64,000 nucleotides of DNA from Desulfobulbaceae bacterium (GCA_023544645.1 JAMJFO010000012.1:1-64000); one strand, 5' to 3'. Shown: positions 1-7,849, counted from the first letter of the stretch. A program made the numbers and translations. Notes: generated by a model not told the origin, from the letters alone.

Positions 1-1
1 A

Positions 2-127
2 ACGCTCTGCTCCCCGGCACTTACCTTCGCTCTCGAAAAAATTTACGCCAGACTGGCATCGGTATCCTCTCAGGACAACAGCGAAGAGGTTGTTATTGCA
101 CTCCCTTCCACCCCCAACGGCCTCTAA
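2..127 (+). CDS. C-terminal fragment of an unidentified protein (cut by window edge)
   Basis: An open frame enters from the left edge and runs 41 codons to a TAA stop, ending in the residues ALPSTPNGL. The frame has ordinary codon use and no internal stops, so it may be the tail of a gene that starts outside the window. I do not recognise the family from this fragment. The other two plus-strand frames are less protein-like, but the fragment is too short to be certain that it is coding. Confidence 0.35.
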   Translation, partial: TLCSPALTFALEKIYARLASVSSQDNSEEVVIALPSTPNGL

Positions 128-153
128 CTCTCGCAGGCACCTCCAAAGCTCGT

Positions 154-190
154 CAAAACGTCTCAGATAGATACGTTTTGGGACGTTTTG
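154..190. repeat. Short inverted repeat with tandem ACGTTTTGG copies
   Basis: CAAAACGTC at 154-162 pairs with GACGTTTTG at 182-190, and the ACGTTTTGG unit occurs twice in a row (173-181 and 184-192). It lies just after the stop of the left-edge fragment and could be a transcription terminator stem without a clear T-run, or an operator. The rest of 128-361 shows no gene I can support; the 84-codon frame there lacks a ribosome-binding site and crosses the sigma54-type promoter. Confidence 0.35.
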
Positions 191-361
191 GTCCGTACCA
201 TTTTTATAACACAAAAACAGGAATTTGTAACGACTCCAAAGGAGGCTCCGTTATTTTCGTTTCAATCGGTTTCATATTGTTTCGCGTCCATAACGCCAAA
301 CGGCAGCGGCAATTCCTTGAAACTCATTGAATTAATGACACTTTTTCAAAACAATCAACAA

Positions 362-378
362 TTGGCATGCCAATTGCA
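362..378 (+). promoter_or_regulatory. Sigma54-type (-24/-12) promoter of the first signalling module
   Basis: TTGGCATGCCAATTGCA has the GG-N10-GC spacing that defines sigma54 promoters: GG at 364-365 and GC at 376-377. It sits 50 bases before the ATG of the small repeat protein at 429. The -24 half is also a perfect 14-base palindrome (ATTGGCATGCCAAT). A matching promoter stands before the homologous gene of the inverted copy at 9262-9278, which supports function. Expression would then need an NtrC-type activator. Confidence 0.7.
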
Positions 379-428
379 TTATATAGGGCGCAAGCACATG
401 AGATCAATCCTGAACCAGGGAGGCCATT

Positions 429-725
429 ATGAAAAACAATAACAGCAACAATATTAAGAGTTGGATGGCCGCAGCTGCTTTTGCTGAAGCAGGTGAATGG
501 GATACCGCTAAAGAAATGATTCCTGAAAGCCGCCCCAACACAGAAATCAGCTTGGTTGCACGTGTTTTTGCCGCAGTAGCCTTTGCCGAAGAAGGGCTTC
601 ATCATTATGCGCAGCAATTTGTTGAACAAGGCCGCTGCACACCGAAAAAAAGCTTTGAGGACGATCTGGCGGCACTTGGGATAGGGAGAATACACTTGCG
701 CTACGGGGTTGTTTGTTGCGAATGA
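429..725 (+). CDS. Small two-repeat protein with AFAEAGE motif
   Basis: This 98-residue protein belongs to no family I can name. It contains two copies of a helical-hairpin-like unit: one at about residues 12-30, with core AFAEAGEWDTAKEM, and one at about 47-64, with core AFAEEG. The pattern (aromatic, A-E-A-G-E, then A three to five residues later) resembles half of a TPR helix pair. The start has a strong GGGAGG ribosome-binding site. A clear paralogue lies on the minus strand at 8903-9202 and shares both units and the C-terminal S-x-E-D-x-L region. It is the first gene after a sigma54-type promoter and precedes two receivers that carry the same motif in their tails. A protein-binding adaptor role is inference. 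Confidence 0.8.
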   Translation: MKNNNSNNIKSWMAAAAFAEAGEWDTAKEMIPESRPNTEISLVARVFAAVAFAEEGLHHYAQQFVEQGRCTPKKSFEDDLAALGIGRIHLRYGVVCCE

Positions 726-821
726 TAAGCCCAATATCAAGAGGCGAGTGTTTGCATACCAGCGATGATGGACTTGCCGGAATCAGCAAAAACAATCCGA
801 TGCTTGTGGGGAAAAACGTAA

Positions 822-1343
822 ATGCAGCCGCGTGTCTTGCTTGTGAATCAGGATCTGCTTTTTTTGGAGACCTTGAGCAGAAAATTGCAACAACACCGGC
901 TCTCCGTCAAGACGGCCTCCAGTGACGAGGATATCTTCATCCGGTTGAATGATGGCGAGGTGGATGTTGTACTTCTCGACGTCCGCTTTAACGGAGAAAA
1001 AGCTGTTCAAACAATGGTTCATGCAAAAAACGAGCATCCTGAAATTGAAGTCATCCTTCTAAGTAATGCGGAAAGCATTGGGTGGGCGATGGCGGGAATG
1101 CGGGAAGGAGCGTTTGATGACATAGCAGAACCATTTGACGTAGAAAAACTTGTCGGGCGAATCGGTGCCGCCCTGAAAGTGAAAAGAAAAAGAGAAGGAA
1201 GATTTTCATTTTCTAAGTTTTTCGAAAAAAACATGATGGCGGCAACCTTTGCACAGGCAGGAGAATTTGACGCCGCAAAGAGCCTCATGGATAGTGGAAA
1301 GAAATCAAAAAAGGCGTCAAAGAAAAAGAACTCGAGCGATTAA
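822..1343 (+). CDS. Degenerate response-regulator receiver with AFAEAGE-type tail
   Basis: A 173-residue single receiver domain. The phospho-acceptor aspartate is kept (D53 in VVLLDVR), but the acidic pocket reads NQD instead of DDE and the invariant lysine is replaced by glutamate (E103 in AEPFD). Normal phosphorylation chemistry is therefore doubtful. After the receiver a basic linker leads to a tail at residues 139-156 with core ATFAQAGEFDAAKSLM, the same motif as in the small upstream protein, then a Lys/Ser-rich end. The start at 822 has GGGG 11 bases upstream. It sits between the small repeat protein and a canonical receiver; a broken homologue is at 8299-8861. No DNA-binding domain is present. 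Confidence 0.8.
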   Translation: MQPRVLLVNQDLLFLETLSRKLQQHRLSVKTASSDEDIFIRLNDGEVDVVLLDVRFNGEKAVQTMVHAKNEHPEIEVILLSNAESIGWAMAGMREGAFDDIAEPFDVEKLVGRIGAALKVKRKREGRFSFSKFFEKNMMAATFAQAGEFDAAKSLMDSGKKSKKASKKKNSSD

Positions 1344-1375
1344 GCAATTCAAACCTCACATCAGGATGGGCATTT

Positions 1376-1855
1376 ATGAAAGAAATGAAAGTACTTCTAG
1401 TAGATGACGAGGAAACATTCGTTAAAACACTGTCGGAACGCCTCAATATGCGCGACATGAAAAGTGACTCGGTGTTTAACGGAGAACAGGCGCTGGACTT
1501 TGTTGACGACAACGAACCGGACGTGATGGTCTTGGACCTGAAAATGCCCGGGATTGACGGCATGGAGGTTCTCCGTCAAGTCAAGAAAAAATATCCCAAC
1601 ATCCGGGTCATTATCCTGACTGGACACGGAACAGATCTGGACGAGGAGGAAGCCAAAAGGCTCGGCGTGTTCGATTACATGAAGAAACCCGCTGACATCG
1701 ACACGCTTGCCCAGCGCATCAAAGCAGCCTACCTGGAAAAAATACAGCGGTCAATGACAGCAGTCGCGTTTGCAGAGGCTGGCGAACATGACGAGGCCCG
1801 GAAGATAATGATACAGGAAAACAAAAAAGACAAAAAAGACGATTCAAAGAATTAG
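1376..1855 (+). CDS. Single-domain response regulator with AFAEAGE tail
   Basis: A 159-residue CheY-like receiver with all phosphotransfer residues: D10/D11, phospho-acceptor D54 (MVLDLKMPG), T82 and K104. It should accept a phosphoryl group from a histidine kinase that is not encoded next to it. Residues 126-145 form the tail motif SMTAVAFAEAGEHDEARKIM, followed by a Lys/Asp-rich end. No output domain is present, so it probably acts by protein contact, perhaps through the tail. It is closely related, with identical receiver numbering, to the minus-strand receiver at 7890-8294, which lacks the tail. Confidence 0.88.
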   Translation: MKEMKVLLVDDEETFVKTLSERLNMRDMKSDSVFNGEQALDFVDDNEPDVMVLDLKMPGIDGMEVLRQVKKKYPNIRVIILTGHGTDLDEEEAKRLGVFDYMKKPADIDTLAQRIKAAYLEKIQRSMTAVAFAEAGEHDEARKIMIQENKKDKKDDSKN

Positions 1856-1865
1856 GAGCTTCCCC

Positions 1866-2306
1866 ATGGAAAAAAAATTAGAAGCAAGCGTATTGCTGGT
1901 TGACGACGAAGAGCAGTTTCTGGACATGCTGTCCCAGCGCCTTGGGACCCGTGGACTCAAGGTGAATACTGTTACCAGCGGAGAAGAGGCGCTGGATCGG
2001 GTAACAGATCACAATTACGATGCGATTGTGCTGGACCTGGCCATGCCGGGCATGAACGGCATTGAAACCCTGAAACAGATTAAAGAAAAAAGGCCGGATA
2101 TTGAAATTATCATGCTGACCGGCCACGCCAACGTCAAGGACGGCATCGAGGCCATGAAAATCGGCGCTGAAGATTTTCTGGAAAAACCAATCGATATCAA
2201 CGTGCTCCTGGAGAAAATATCTGAAGCCAAGCACAAACGAATGATCGTTGTCGAAAAAAAACACCAGAAAGAGGTGAAAAAAATAATCAAGAGTAAGAGC
2301 TGGTAA
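1866..2306 (+). CDS. Single-domain response regulator
   Basis: A 146-residue receiver with D13/D14, D57 (IVLDLAMPG), T85 and K107 all present. The region after about residue 125 is a strongly basic helix rich in lysine, with no DNA-binding fold and no AFAEAGE tail. An AGGAG ribosome-binding site stands nine bases before the ATG, and the gene starts ten bases after the previous stop, so the two are probably co-transcribed. The partner kinase is unknown. The neighbours suggest that it belongs to the same signalling module as the DASS transporter downstream. Confidence 0.85.
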   Translation: MEKKLEASVLLVDDEEQFLDMLSQRLGTRGLKVNTVTSGEEALDRVTDHNYDAIVLDLAMPGMNGIETLKQIKEKRPDIEIIMLTGHANVKDGIEAMKIGAEDFLEKPIDINVLLEKISEAKHKRMIVVEKKHQKEVKKIIKSKSW

Positions 2307-2319
2307 CAGTACCATCTTG

Positions 2320-2336
2320 GGAGCCGAGTCGGCTCC
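2320..2336 (+). terminator. Small GC-rich hairpin after the receiver genes
   Basis: GGAGCC and GGCTCC form a perfect six-pair stem with a five-base loop, 13 bases after the stop of the receiver gene. There is no T-run, so it is at most a weak or Rho-assisted terminator, or an RNA-stabilising hairpin between the receiver genes and the CBS-transporter genes. Confidence 0.35.
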
Positions 2337-2480
2337 GGCATCTGATATAGAACGATTTGTTTTGAAGAAGGAGAATCTTTAACAGGAAACGTACGCCTTC
2401 GCCAGGAGGACGGCATATCTGCACCAAATACATGAACAATAGTACCAAAATATCAACAAGTAAAGAAAAGGAGCAGGCTC

Positions 2481-3005
2481 GTGACTACTGATATCCCGGC
2501 AGTAAAAGACCTTGTCATTCCCATTGAGAGGTATCCCCATGTCAATCAGGATAAGACTCTCCATGATGCTGTACAGGTAATTCAATCGTACACATGCGGT
2601 GAAAATGACCGTATAAGGTATTCCGAAATCATGGTGGTAAACGATCAGAACCAGCTGGCAGGCCGCTTATCCATCCTGGATGTTTTACGTGGCCTTGACA
2701 AACGTTTTTCTGAGATCCCCAAAGTGAAGGAGTTTGCAGGAAAGGGATCAGATTACCCCAACCTGACCATCCTCTGGGAAGATGCTTTTTTTGTTGGATG
2801 CGCCAAAGGTGTTTCCAGGCCTGTCCGTGAATTCATGTCACCGATAAAGAACATGGTCAAGACCAGCGATTCGTTGTTAAAAGTCCTGTCAATCCTGTTG
2901 AGCTTGAATTGTCAACTTCTCCCTGTGGTAGAGGGGAAAAGGGTTGTCGGCGTGATCCGTCTCGAAGAGATTTTCAAAGAGATAAGTGTTCGGTGCGGTT
3001 TGTAA
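2481..3005 (+). CDS. Two-CBS-domain protein
   Basis: This 174-residue soluble protein fits a tandem CBS (Bateman) module. The first unit spans roughly residues 8-72 (EIMVVNDQNQLAGRLSILDVL) and the second roughly 113-170 (REFMSP, then LLPVVEGKRVVGVIRLEEI). CBS pairs bind adenine nucleotides and often gate transporters or enzymes. The start is GTG with a good AAGGAG site nine bases upstream. The gene lies 49 bases before the DASS transporter, so a regulatory role for that transporter is a reasonable inference, although the ligand cannot be read from the sequence. Confidence 0.78.
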   Translation: MTTDIPAVKDLVIPIERYPHVNQDKTLHDAVQVIQSYTCGENDRIRYSEIMVVNDQNQLAGRLSILDVLRGLDKRFSEIPKVKEFAGKGSDYPNLTILWEDAFFVGCAKGVSRPVREFMSPIKNMVKTSDSLLKVLSILLSLNCQLLPVVEGKRVVGVIRLEEIFKEISVRCGL

Positions 3006-3054
3006 ACAAGGTTGGGAAGTTTCGAATCAATAAAGGAAATGAGGTAGAGGAACC

Positions 3055-4545
3055 ATGACGAATGCAACAACAGAGATGGGCGTGATGACTGAAAAAGAGC
3101 CCATTGATTGGAAGAGGATAATTTTTCTGCTTACGGGTATAACCCTGTTCGGGGTTGTTTACTTTTCTCCTCTCTGGCCGGATGCTGTTGACCCCCAGGG
3201 AGAACATTTTATTTTGACCAAGGAAGGCAAGGGCGCCATCGCAGTATTTCTAATTGCTGCCACTTGGTGGGTTTTTGAGGTGGTTCCCATCGGTGTTACC
3301 AGCCTGACCATAGGCCTGCTCCAGGCTCTTTTTTTCATCAGACCGGCAAAAGTGGCATTCAAGGATTTCATGGACCCATCCGTCCTCTTTATTTTCGGCT
3401 CCATCGTCATCGGCATGGTTTTTACTAAAACAGGCCTCACCAAACGCATCGCCTATAAAATGCTCGCCATCGTCGGTGAAAAAACAAGCATGATCTATCT
3501 GGGCTGCTTTGTCCTCACCGCTGCGCTCACCCACATTATGGCCCACACAGCGGTGGCGGCAACCATGTTCCCCCTGCTCATGGCCATATATGCCCTTTAC
3601 AGCGACGAAACAAAACCTACAAAGTTCGGCAAGGGGTTATTTATTGGCATGGCCTACGTCGCCGGCGCCGGTAGTATCATCACCCTCCTCGGTGCGGCCC
3701 GTGGCGCTGTGGCACTGGGTTTTTACAAAGATATCACCGGTCAGGACATCAGCTTTTTCCAACTGACCTATTACATGGCTCCGATCGGCTGGGGCATGAC
3801 CATACTGCTATGGGTGTTTTTCATGTTGGTCTGCAAGCCCGAACAGGAAACCATTCCAGGCCTCAGAGAAAAAGCGAGCCGTATGTACAAAGAGCTTGGC
3901 TCCTGGAGCACCAAAGAAATCATGACCGCTGTCATTGTCGCGTCCACCATTCTGGTTATTTCGCTTAAATCTTTCGTTCCTGCTTTTTCTGAGCTCGACA
4001 AAACCGGGGTGCTTCTTGTCTCAACCGTTCTCTTTTTCGTGGTCAACATTCTCGACATCAACGACCTGGAAGAAATTCCCTGGAATATCATTCTCCTCTT
4101 CGCCGGTGCCATGTCCATCGGCTTCTGCCTCTGGGAGACCGGGGCTGCCAAGTGGATGGCGGTCAACTGGCTCACCATGTTTCAAAACGCGCCTGCCATC
4201 GTCTTTATTCTCGGCATGGCCTTTTTTGTCATGATAATGACCAACTTTATCATGAACGTTGCCGCAATCGCCATCTCCCTGCCGGTTGCCCTTGTTATCG
4301 CCCCTTATCTCGGCGTCGGCGGCGAGGTTATCGTCTTTTCCGCTCTGATTGTGGCCGGTATGCCCTTTCTGCTTCTTGTTGGGGCTGCGCCAAACGCTAT
4401 CGCTTACAACTCGAAGCAGTTTACGACCGCTGAATTTTTCATGTACGGCATCCCTGCAAGTTTACTGCTGATGGTGGTCACCTGGGTTGCGGTTCAGTTC
4501 ATCTGGCCGATAATGGGCATGACGGTCTACCTGCCGACCCCATAA
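3055..4545 (+). CDS. DASS/SLC13-type anion transporter with atypical SNT motifs
   Basis: A 496-residue inner-membrane protein with about 11-12 hydrophobic segments and the two-fold layout of the divalent anion:Na+ symporter family, which carries dicarboxylates, citrate or sulfate. In characterised members the two re-entrant hairpins carry Ser-Asn-Thr motifs that bind Na+ and substrate. Here the equivalent positions read A163-H164-T165 (IMAHTAVAATMFP) and M400-N401-V402 (FIMNVAAIAISLP), so coupling or substrate may differ. The GAAPNAIAY motif near residue 450 is kept. The CBS gene upstream and a receiver-carbonic-anhydrase-like fusion downstream suggest controlled uptake of an anion; which one is unknown. 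Confidence 0.85.
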   Translation: MTNATTEMGVMTEKEPIDWKRIIFLLTGITLFGVVYFSPLWPDAVDPQGEHFILTKEGKGAIAVFLIAATWWVFEVVPIGVTSLTIGLLQALFFIRPAKVAFKDFMDPSVLFIFGSIVIGMVFTKTGLTKRIAYKMLAIVGEKTSMIYLGCFVLTAALTHIMAHTAVAATMFPLLMAIYALYSDETKPTKFGKGLFIGMAYVAGAGSIITLLGAARGAVALGFYKDITGQDISFFQLTYYMAPIGWGMTILLWVFFMLVCKPEQETIPGLREKASRMYKELGSWSTKEIMTAVIVASTILVISLKSFVPAFSELDKTGVLLVSTVLFFVVNILDINDLEEIPWNIILLFAGAMSIGFCLWETGAAKWMAVNWLTMFQNAPAIVFILGMAFFVMIMTNFIMNVAAIAISLPVALVIAPYLGVGGEVIVFSALIVAGMPFLLLVGAAPNAIAYNSKQFTTAEFFMYGIPASLLLMVVTWVAVQFIWPIMGMTVYLPTP

Positions 4546-4618
4546 CATCGAAGACACCAGGACAATGAACCTTTGCCATGCACGGAAAGACGGATCTTAT
4601 ATTGGAGAAAGTAGAGCT

Positions 4619-5707
4619 ATGCAGGAAGAAAAAAAAATAAAAGTGCTGCTTGTTGATGATGAAGAGACCTTTGCCAAGACCCTATCCGAACGTTTGACAA
4701 CCCGAGATCTTGCATCAGAGGCGGTTTTTGGCGGCACCCAGGCTCTGGAATCCATCGGCGCCGATGAACCGGATGTCATGGTTCTTGATCTCAAAATGCC
4801 CGGAATGGATGGCATGGAAGTGTTGAGAAGGGTCAAGAAAAATTACCCAAATATCAGAACAATCATTCTCAGCGGCCACGGCACTGATACCGACAAAAAA
4901 GAAGCCGCCGAACTCGGGGTGGTTGATTTTCTCGTAAAGCCAGCCGCGATAAACATGCTTACCGAAAAAATCAAAGTCGCCTTTGCTGCGAAAAGCAGCC
5001 CTGAAATGATGTATTCATACAACGATTTCGTTCCTATCCTGAAAAAACATCTCAATAATGAAGGCGTAACCCTTGGGAAAAACGCCCTTGGCATAAAATG
5101 CTTTTGCCGGGACGACAATCAGGATCATATCGGCGCCTTGCTCATGAGCACCGGCAGCAGTACTGGATGGTTTGACCTCAATGCCTTCGGCGCCTTTCCT
5201 GCGGGACGCAGCCTCGAAAGCCTTGGCCCGCCTTCGCATCATATCCCTGAGTTGCTGAAGGATCCATGGACTGTGGTGCTCCACGCCACCCATGTGGGCT
5301 GTGATTCAAAATTCACCCTTGGCATGACGGACCGGTACGGCATGAAAAAACCCAGCGCCTCCTGCGGATTGCTTGCCGCAATATTGAAACGCCATAACGA
5401 TCGCCGCAATGGGATAATCCCTCCCGTCCTCCGCGATTTTGAAATGCACGAAACAGAGAAGGCGCTTCTCCCCCATCTCGACAAAATACAAGAGACAGCC
5501 TATCCGATGGCTGCTATCGCTGAAAAGCTCCAGGAGCTTGGCTGCGACATTTTTGACGCTCTGCTTAAAGAAAGCGGCACCAAATCCATTTATATCGGCG
5601 GCATCAATGTCGACTACGAGGCTGAAAACCCGGCGAATAATTTTTTTGTCCCCAAGAAGGTCTTTCTTTATGAAGGGGGCATAAGAAGAGAGCTGGCAAT
5701 CAACTGA
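4619..5707 (+). CDS. Response regulator fused to an LCIB-like (beta-carbonic-anhydrase-type) domain
   Basis: A 362-residue protein. Residues 1-125 are a full receiver (D13/D14, D57, S85, K107). Residues 130-362 form an output domain whose order of conserved residues matches the LCIB/LCIC beta carbonic anhydrase family: C-R-D-D at 163-166, then FDLNAFGAFPAG at 185-196, then H225 in HATHVG, then S246-A-S-C249-G-L-L. In that family the zinc ligands are Cys, His and Cys with an Asp-Arg pair. The match is from memory of the motif pattern, so the domain name needs a profile search. I chose the ATG at 4619 (GGAG upstream) over an earlier in-frame ATG at 4565 because the receiver begins there. It is the last gene of the transporter cluster. 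Confidence 0.7.
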   Translation: MQEEKKIKVLLVDDEETFAKTLSERLTTRDLASEAVFGGTQALESIGADEPDVMVLDLKMPGMDGMEVLRRVKKNYPNIRTIILSGHGTDTDKKEAAELGVVDFLVKPAAINMLTEKIKVAFAAKSSPEMMYSYNDFVPILKKHLNNEGVTLGKNALGIKCFCRDDNQDHIGALLMSTGSSTGWFDLNAFGAFPAGRSLESLGPPSHHIPELLKDPWTVVLHATHVGCDSKFTLGMTDRYGMKKPSASCGLLAAILKRHNDRRNGIIPPVLRDFEMHETEKALLPHLDKIQETAYPMAAIAEKLQELGCDIFDALLKESGTKSIYIGGINVDYEAENPANNFFVPKKVFLYEGGIRRELAIN

Positions 5708-5729
5708 GTGGAACAATCTGCCCTGAACC

Positions 5730-5779
5730 AGACTTGAGTTGACAATGGCCAGGTTCTTCCGGACTGTCAACTTAAGTCT
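5730..5779 (+). terminator. Long inverted repeat after the transporter cluster
   Basis: AGACTTGAGTTGACA (5730-5744) pairs with TGTCAACTTAAGTCT (5765-5779) with one mismatch and a 20-base loop, 23 bases after the stop of the receiver-LCIB gene. The T-run is poor (CGTCTTCTC), so it may be an imperfect terminator or an RNA-end stabiliser. Confidence 0.4.
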
Positions 5780-6007
5780 CGTCTTCTCACAAATAATCAA
5801 AAAGCGGCTTTACTCAATGTCCACTGTTTTGTGGCAAGGTCACTAATGTGCCGCGCGGCTTTTTGCGTCGGCAGAATTAAGCCTGCTCGGCCTTTCTCGG
5901 GTTAAAGATATCTGAAATAGGAGTTGAATTTGGCCTCGATAAATACAGTTCCGTGAGCAGCATAGTAATCAGAACTGAAAAGCTGATAGTGCAAAAAAAC
6001 AGCTTAA

Positions 6008-6172
6008 GAAAAGGATAGAAAGATAATTTTTGTGGTGGACCATGCCCTTGTCATGGCTGAGGAGTTCACCCTTATGCGCAAGTCAAAGCCGGTGCTTCTC
6101 GCAACAGGGCGCTCATCTGGGGGATAATCGCCTTTGGGGCTATGCCAGCCTTGGAATGCCCCATGCCGCTGG
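6008..6172 (+). pseudogene. Remnant of an NhaD-type Na+/H+ antiporter
   Basis: In one frame the translation reads ALVMAEEFTLMRKSKPVLL followed by ATG. After a shift near base 6111 it continues LIWGIIAFGAMPAL. EE-x4-RKSKPV-x-LA-x-G followed by an I-I-W-type helix is the pattern I associate with NhaD antiporters. There is no start codon or ribosome-binding site, and stops lie on both sides (TAA at 6005 and 6125), so this is a broken fragment of about 50 codons. The rest of the gap between 5780 and 6382 contains nothing else I can support. The family assignment is from motif memory only. Confidence 0.45.
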
Positions 6173-6382
6173 ACTTTACAACCTGCCTGAACAGCCACTC
6201 TTTTTTCATTTCATTTTCAACTATTATGGTTTTATTTACAGCGTGGTTATCTCAATCTTTTTTTCACGAATCGACATCCGGAACTCCTCCCGGCCACTTG
6301 CCCTTCCTGCAAATTTACCTCGTACCATACCCTTCCTTCTTCATTGACACAGTGCAGATTATAATAAACCCCGGCAATTGAT

Positions 6383-6835
6383 TCATGGAGCCGCAAATAT
6401 TCCCCTGTGGAGTATGAAATCCGCATTGAGTTTCTTAAAAACTTCTTTTTTATCTGGGGGACGCTTGACCATGACCTTAGCGTCTTCAAGCACAAAAGTG
6501 AGATAGTATTGAAAATGAATTTTCTTTACCTCTGCGAAATCTTTTACAACAATCCCACGTTGATCATGGAAGATGAAGGAAATTTTCTTTGCATCAAAAT
6601 CAAGCGTCACCTGCCTGGCAAACCGTTTTCCGAACACGAAATACACAAAGTACAAGGGCACCACAAATACCAGGGCCTGAATAAACGATTCCTCTGCACT
6701 CATTCCTGAATATATAACACCAAGTATGGTGAACGTAATCATTGCTGCCAACCCCAAGAGGTGAAAATATTTGAAAAAATATCGCTCTTCTCCAGGCATA
6801 AAAATAGTATAGATCTTTGTGTTTATTTCATTCAT
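6383..6835 (-). CDS. Small membrane protein with two TM helices and a PH-like C-terminal part
   Basis: A 150-residue protein with two hydrophobic segments at roughly residues 24-44 and 52-68, then a cytoplasmic beta-rich stretch (KKISFIFHDQRGIVVKDFAEVKK, read approximately) resembling the PH-like domains of YcxB/DUF304-type membrane proteins. I do not recognise a precise family. It is AT-richer than most neighbours and stands alone between broken genes. The start at 6835 has only a weak ribosome-binding site. Function unknown. Confidence 0.6.
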   Translation of the reverse strand: MNEINTKIYTIFMPGEERYFFKYFHLLGLAAMITFTILGVIYSGMSAEESFIQALVFVVPLYFVYFVFGKRFARQVTLDFDAKKISFIFHDQRGIVVKDFAEVKKIHFQYYLTFVLEDAKVMVKRPPDKKEVFKKLNADFILHRGIFAAP

Positions 6836-6918
6836 ATACAGGCACCCAATACTCTCAACAACCTTTTATATCATATTTTTTCACTTTCTTTAAAACTCAT
6901 CGGATATACTCCATGAAA

Positions 6919-7255
6919 TTACAAAGCAGAACCAGCTAACTCCAGGGCTGACATTTCAGCCTTTCCCATGACGATCAGATCGTTTTCTTTTTTGTGGGAA
7001 ACATCAATTATCGTATCCGACGGCCTGCCGTCCTGGAATAACACATCCATGGCCACTTTTTCCTGCCGCGAAATAAGTTTCACGCCGGAGACGACATCAT
7101 CCCTTTCGTCCCCGCTGATATCTTTGGCAAAAAAAGGAACAACCACAAGCACATGGCTCTCATTCCACCGTGCTATGCGGCAGGACATCCTGAGATGTGT
7201 ATTCCGTGGAGATGGTGCCGTCATAGGGAACGAGAATTTTATTGTAATGCCTCAA
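6919..7255 (-). pseudogene. Frameshifted universal stress protein (UspA family)
   Basis: A TTG start at 7255 with a good AGGAG site gives NKILVPYDGTISTEY, the typical UspA N-terminus, but this frame stops after about 30 codons. A shift near 7180 restores a Usp-like continuation with IARWNESHVLVVVPF, then PSDTIIDVSHKKENDLIVMG, and an early stop at 6919. Even after repair the product would be about 112 residues, short of the usual 140-150 and lacking the C-terminal G-x9-G-S region beyond a short stub. It looks like a decaying gene. Confidence 0.65.
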
Positions 7256-7276
7256 AATTTCATCTCCTGATTTTAA

Positions 7277-7316
7277 AAACGGTGCGATATGGATATTAAC
7301 ACATACCGCACCGTTT
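7277..7316 (-). terminator. Rho-independent-type terminator ending the minus-strand module
   Basis: AAACGGTGCG (7277-7286) and CGCACCGTTT (7307-7316) form a perfect ten-pair stem with a 20-base loop, and on the minus strand the stem is followed by TTTTTAAAA-like sequence. It stops transcription coming from the 7.5-9.2 kb module before the broken usp gene. The flanking A/T tracts would also allow it to work on the plus strand. Confidence 0.55.
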
Positions 7317-7462
7317 AAAAATAACGGGAATCAGTGCATTGCAACCAGTCCCGAAGCTGAGAAGAAAAAAGCCCAGCGAGACCAGTCCGATCTGCATGAC
7401 CGACATGCCGCCCTCGGCGGTCGGAGCATCGGCGATCTAAACATTCTGCGAACAGTATCCAT
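7296..7462 (-). pseudogene. Possible small membrane protein with internal frameshift
   Basis: An ATG at 7462 with AAGGA 12 bases upstream begins MDTVRRMF, but this frame then turns into an Arg-rich run typical of a wrong frame. Another minus frame over the same bases gives a credible segment (DAPTAEGG, then a membrane helix LVSLGFFLLSFGTG) ending at 7296. Joining the two needs a frameshift near 7430. The end overlaps the terminator stem, which speaks against a functional gene. It may be a relic of a small transporter-associated protein. Confidence 0.3.
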
Positions 7463-7546
7463 GGTGTTTTTCTTCCTTTGTGATTATTAAAAACTTGCTT
7501 ATGCAGATTTACTGATCAGTATTTCAAAATGACCGTAATGGCGCGG

Positions 7547-7849
7547 CTAAGGAGACAGGCCCATTTTCTTTATCTTCCTCCATAACGAAACCCGGTCGAT
7601 CCCGAGTATTTCCGCCGCCCTGGTCCGGTTGTGATTAACATGCCGGAGAACGTGCAGAATGTGATTACACTCCACCTCCCTCAGCGTGGGCAGCCGGTTT
7701 TCAGCCGGATCAGTGCCGGATTTGTTCCCGCCGTTGAGGCGGGGGGGATCTGTTTCGGCTTTGCCGCTGCCGGCAGGAGTCTTATCAGCCGACAGTGACT
7801 TGCGTTTTATTCTTCGCGAAACATTTCGCTTTCTGCGCAAAGAATTCAT
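7547..7849 (-). CDS. Orphan Fis-type helix-turn-helix protein
   Basis: About 100 residues. The C-terminal 45 residues (EVECNHILHVLRHVNHNRTRAAE-type helix, then ILGIDRVSLWRKIKKMGL) are the Fis/NtrC-type DNA-binding domain, with the recognition helix DRVSLWRKIKK at the end. The N-terminal half is basic and unstructured, with no receiver or AAA+ domain. I chose the ATG at 7849 (AAGG upstream) over ATGs at 7876/7873, which lie too close to their ribosome-binding site. It may be a free-standing regulator of the sigma54 modules or the remnant of a larger NtrC-family activator. It follows the receiver gene on the same strand. Confidence 0.65.
   Translation of the reverse strand: MNSLRRKRNVSRRIKRKSLSADKTPAGSGKAETDPPRLNGGNKSGTDPAENRLPTLREVECNHILHVLRHVNHNRTRAAEILGIDRVSLWRKIKKMGLSP

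Noticed and set aside
324-740. 138-codon minus-strand frame opposite the small repeat protein
   Set aside because: It is antisense to a protein with a good paralogue and ribosome-binding site and crosses the sigma54-type promoter.
2401-2480. A 19-codon leader peptide before the CBS gene
   Set aside because: The short frame ending at the GTG start lacks a ribosome-binding site and regulatory codons; it is probably chance.
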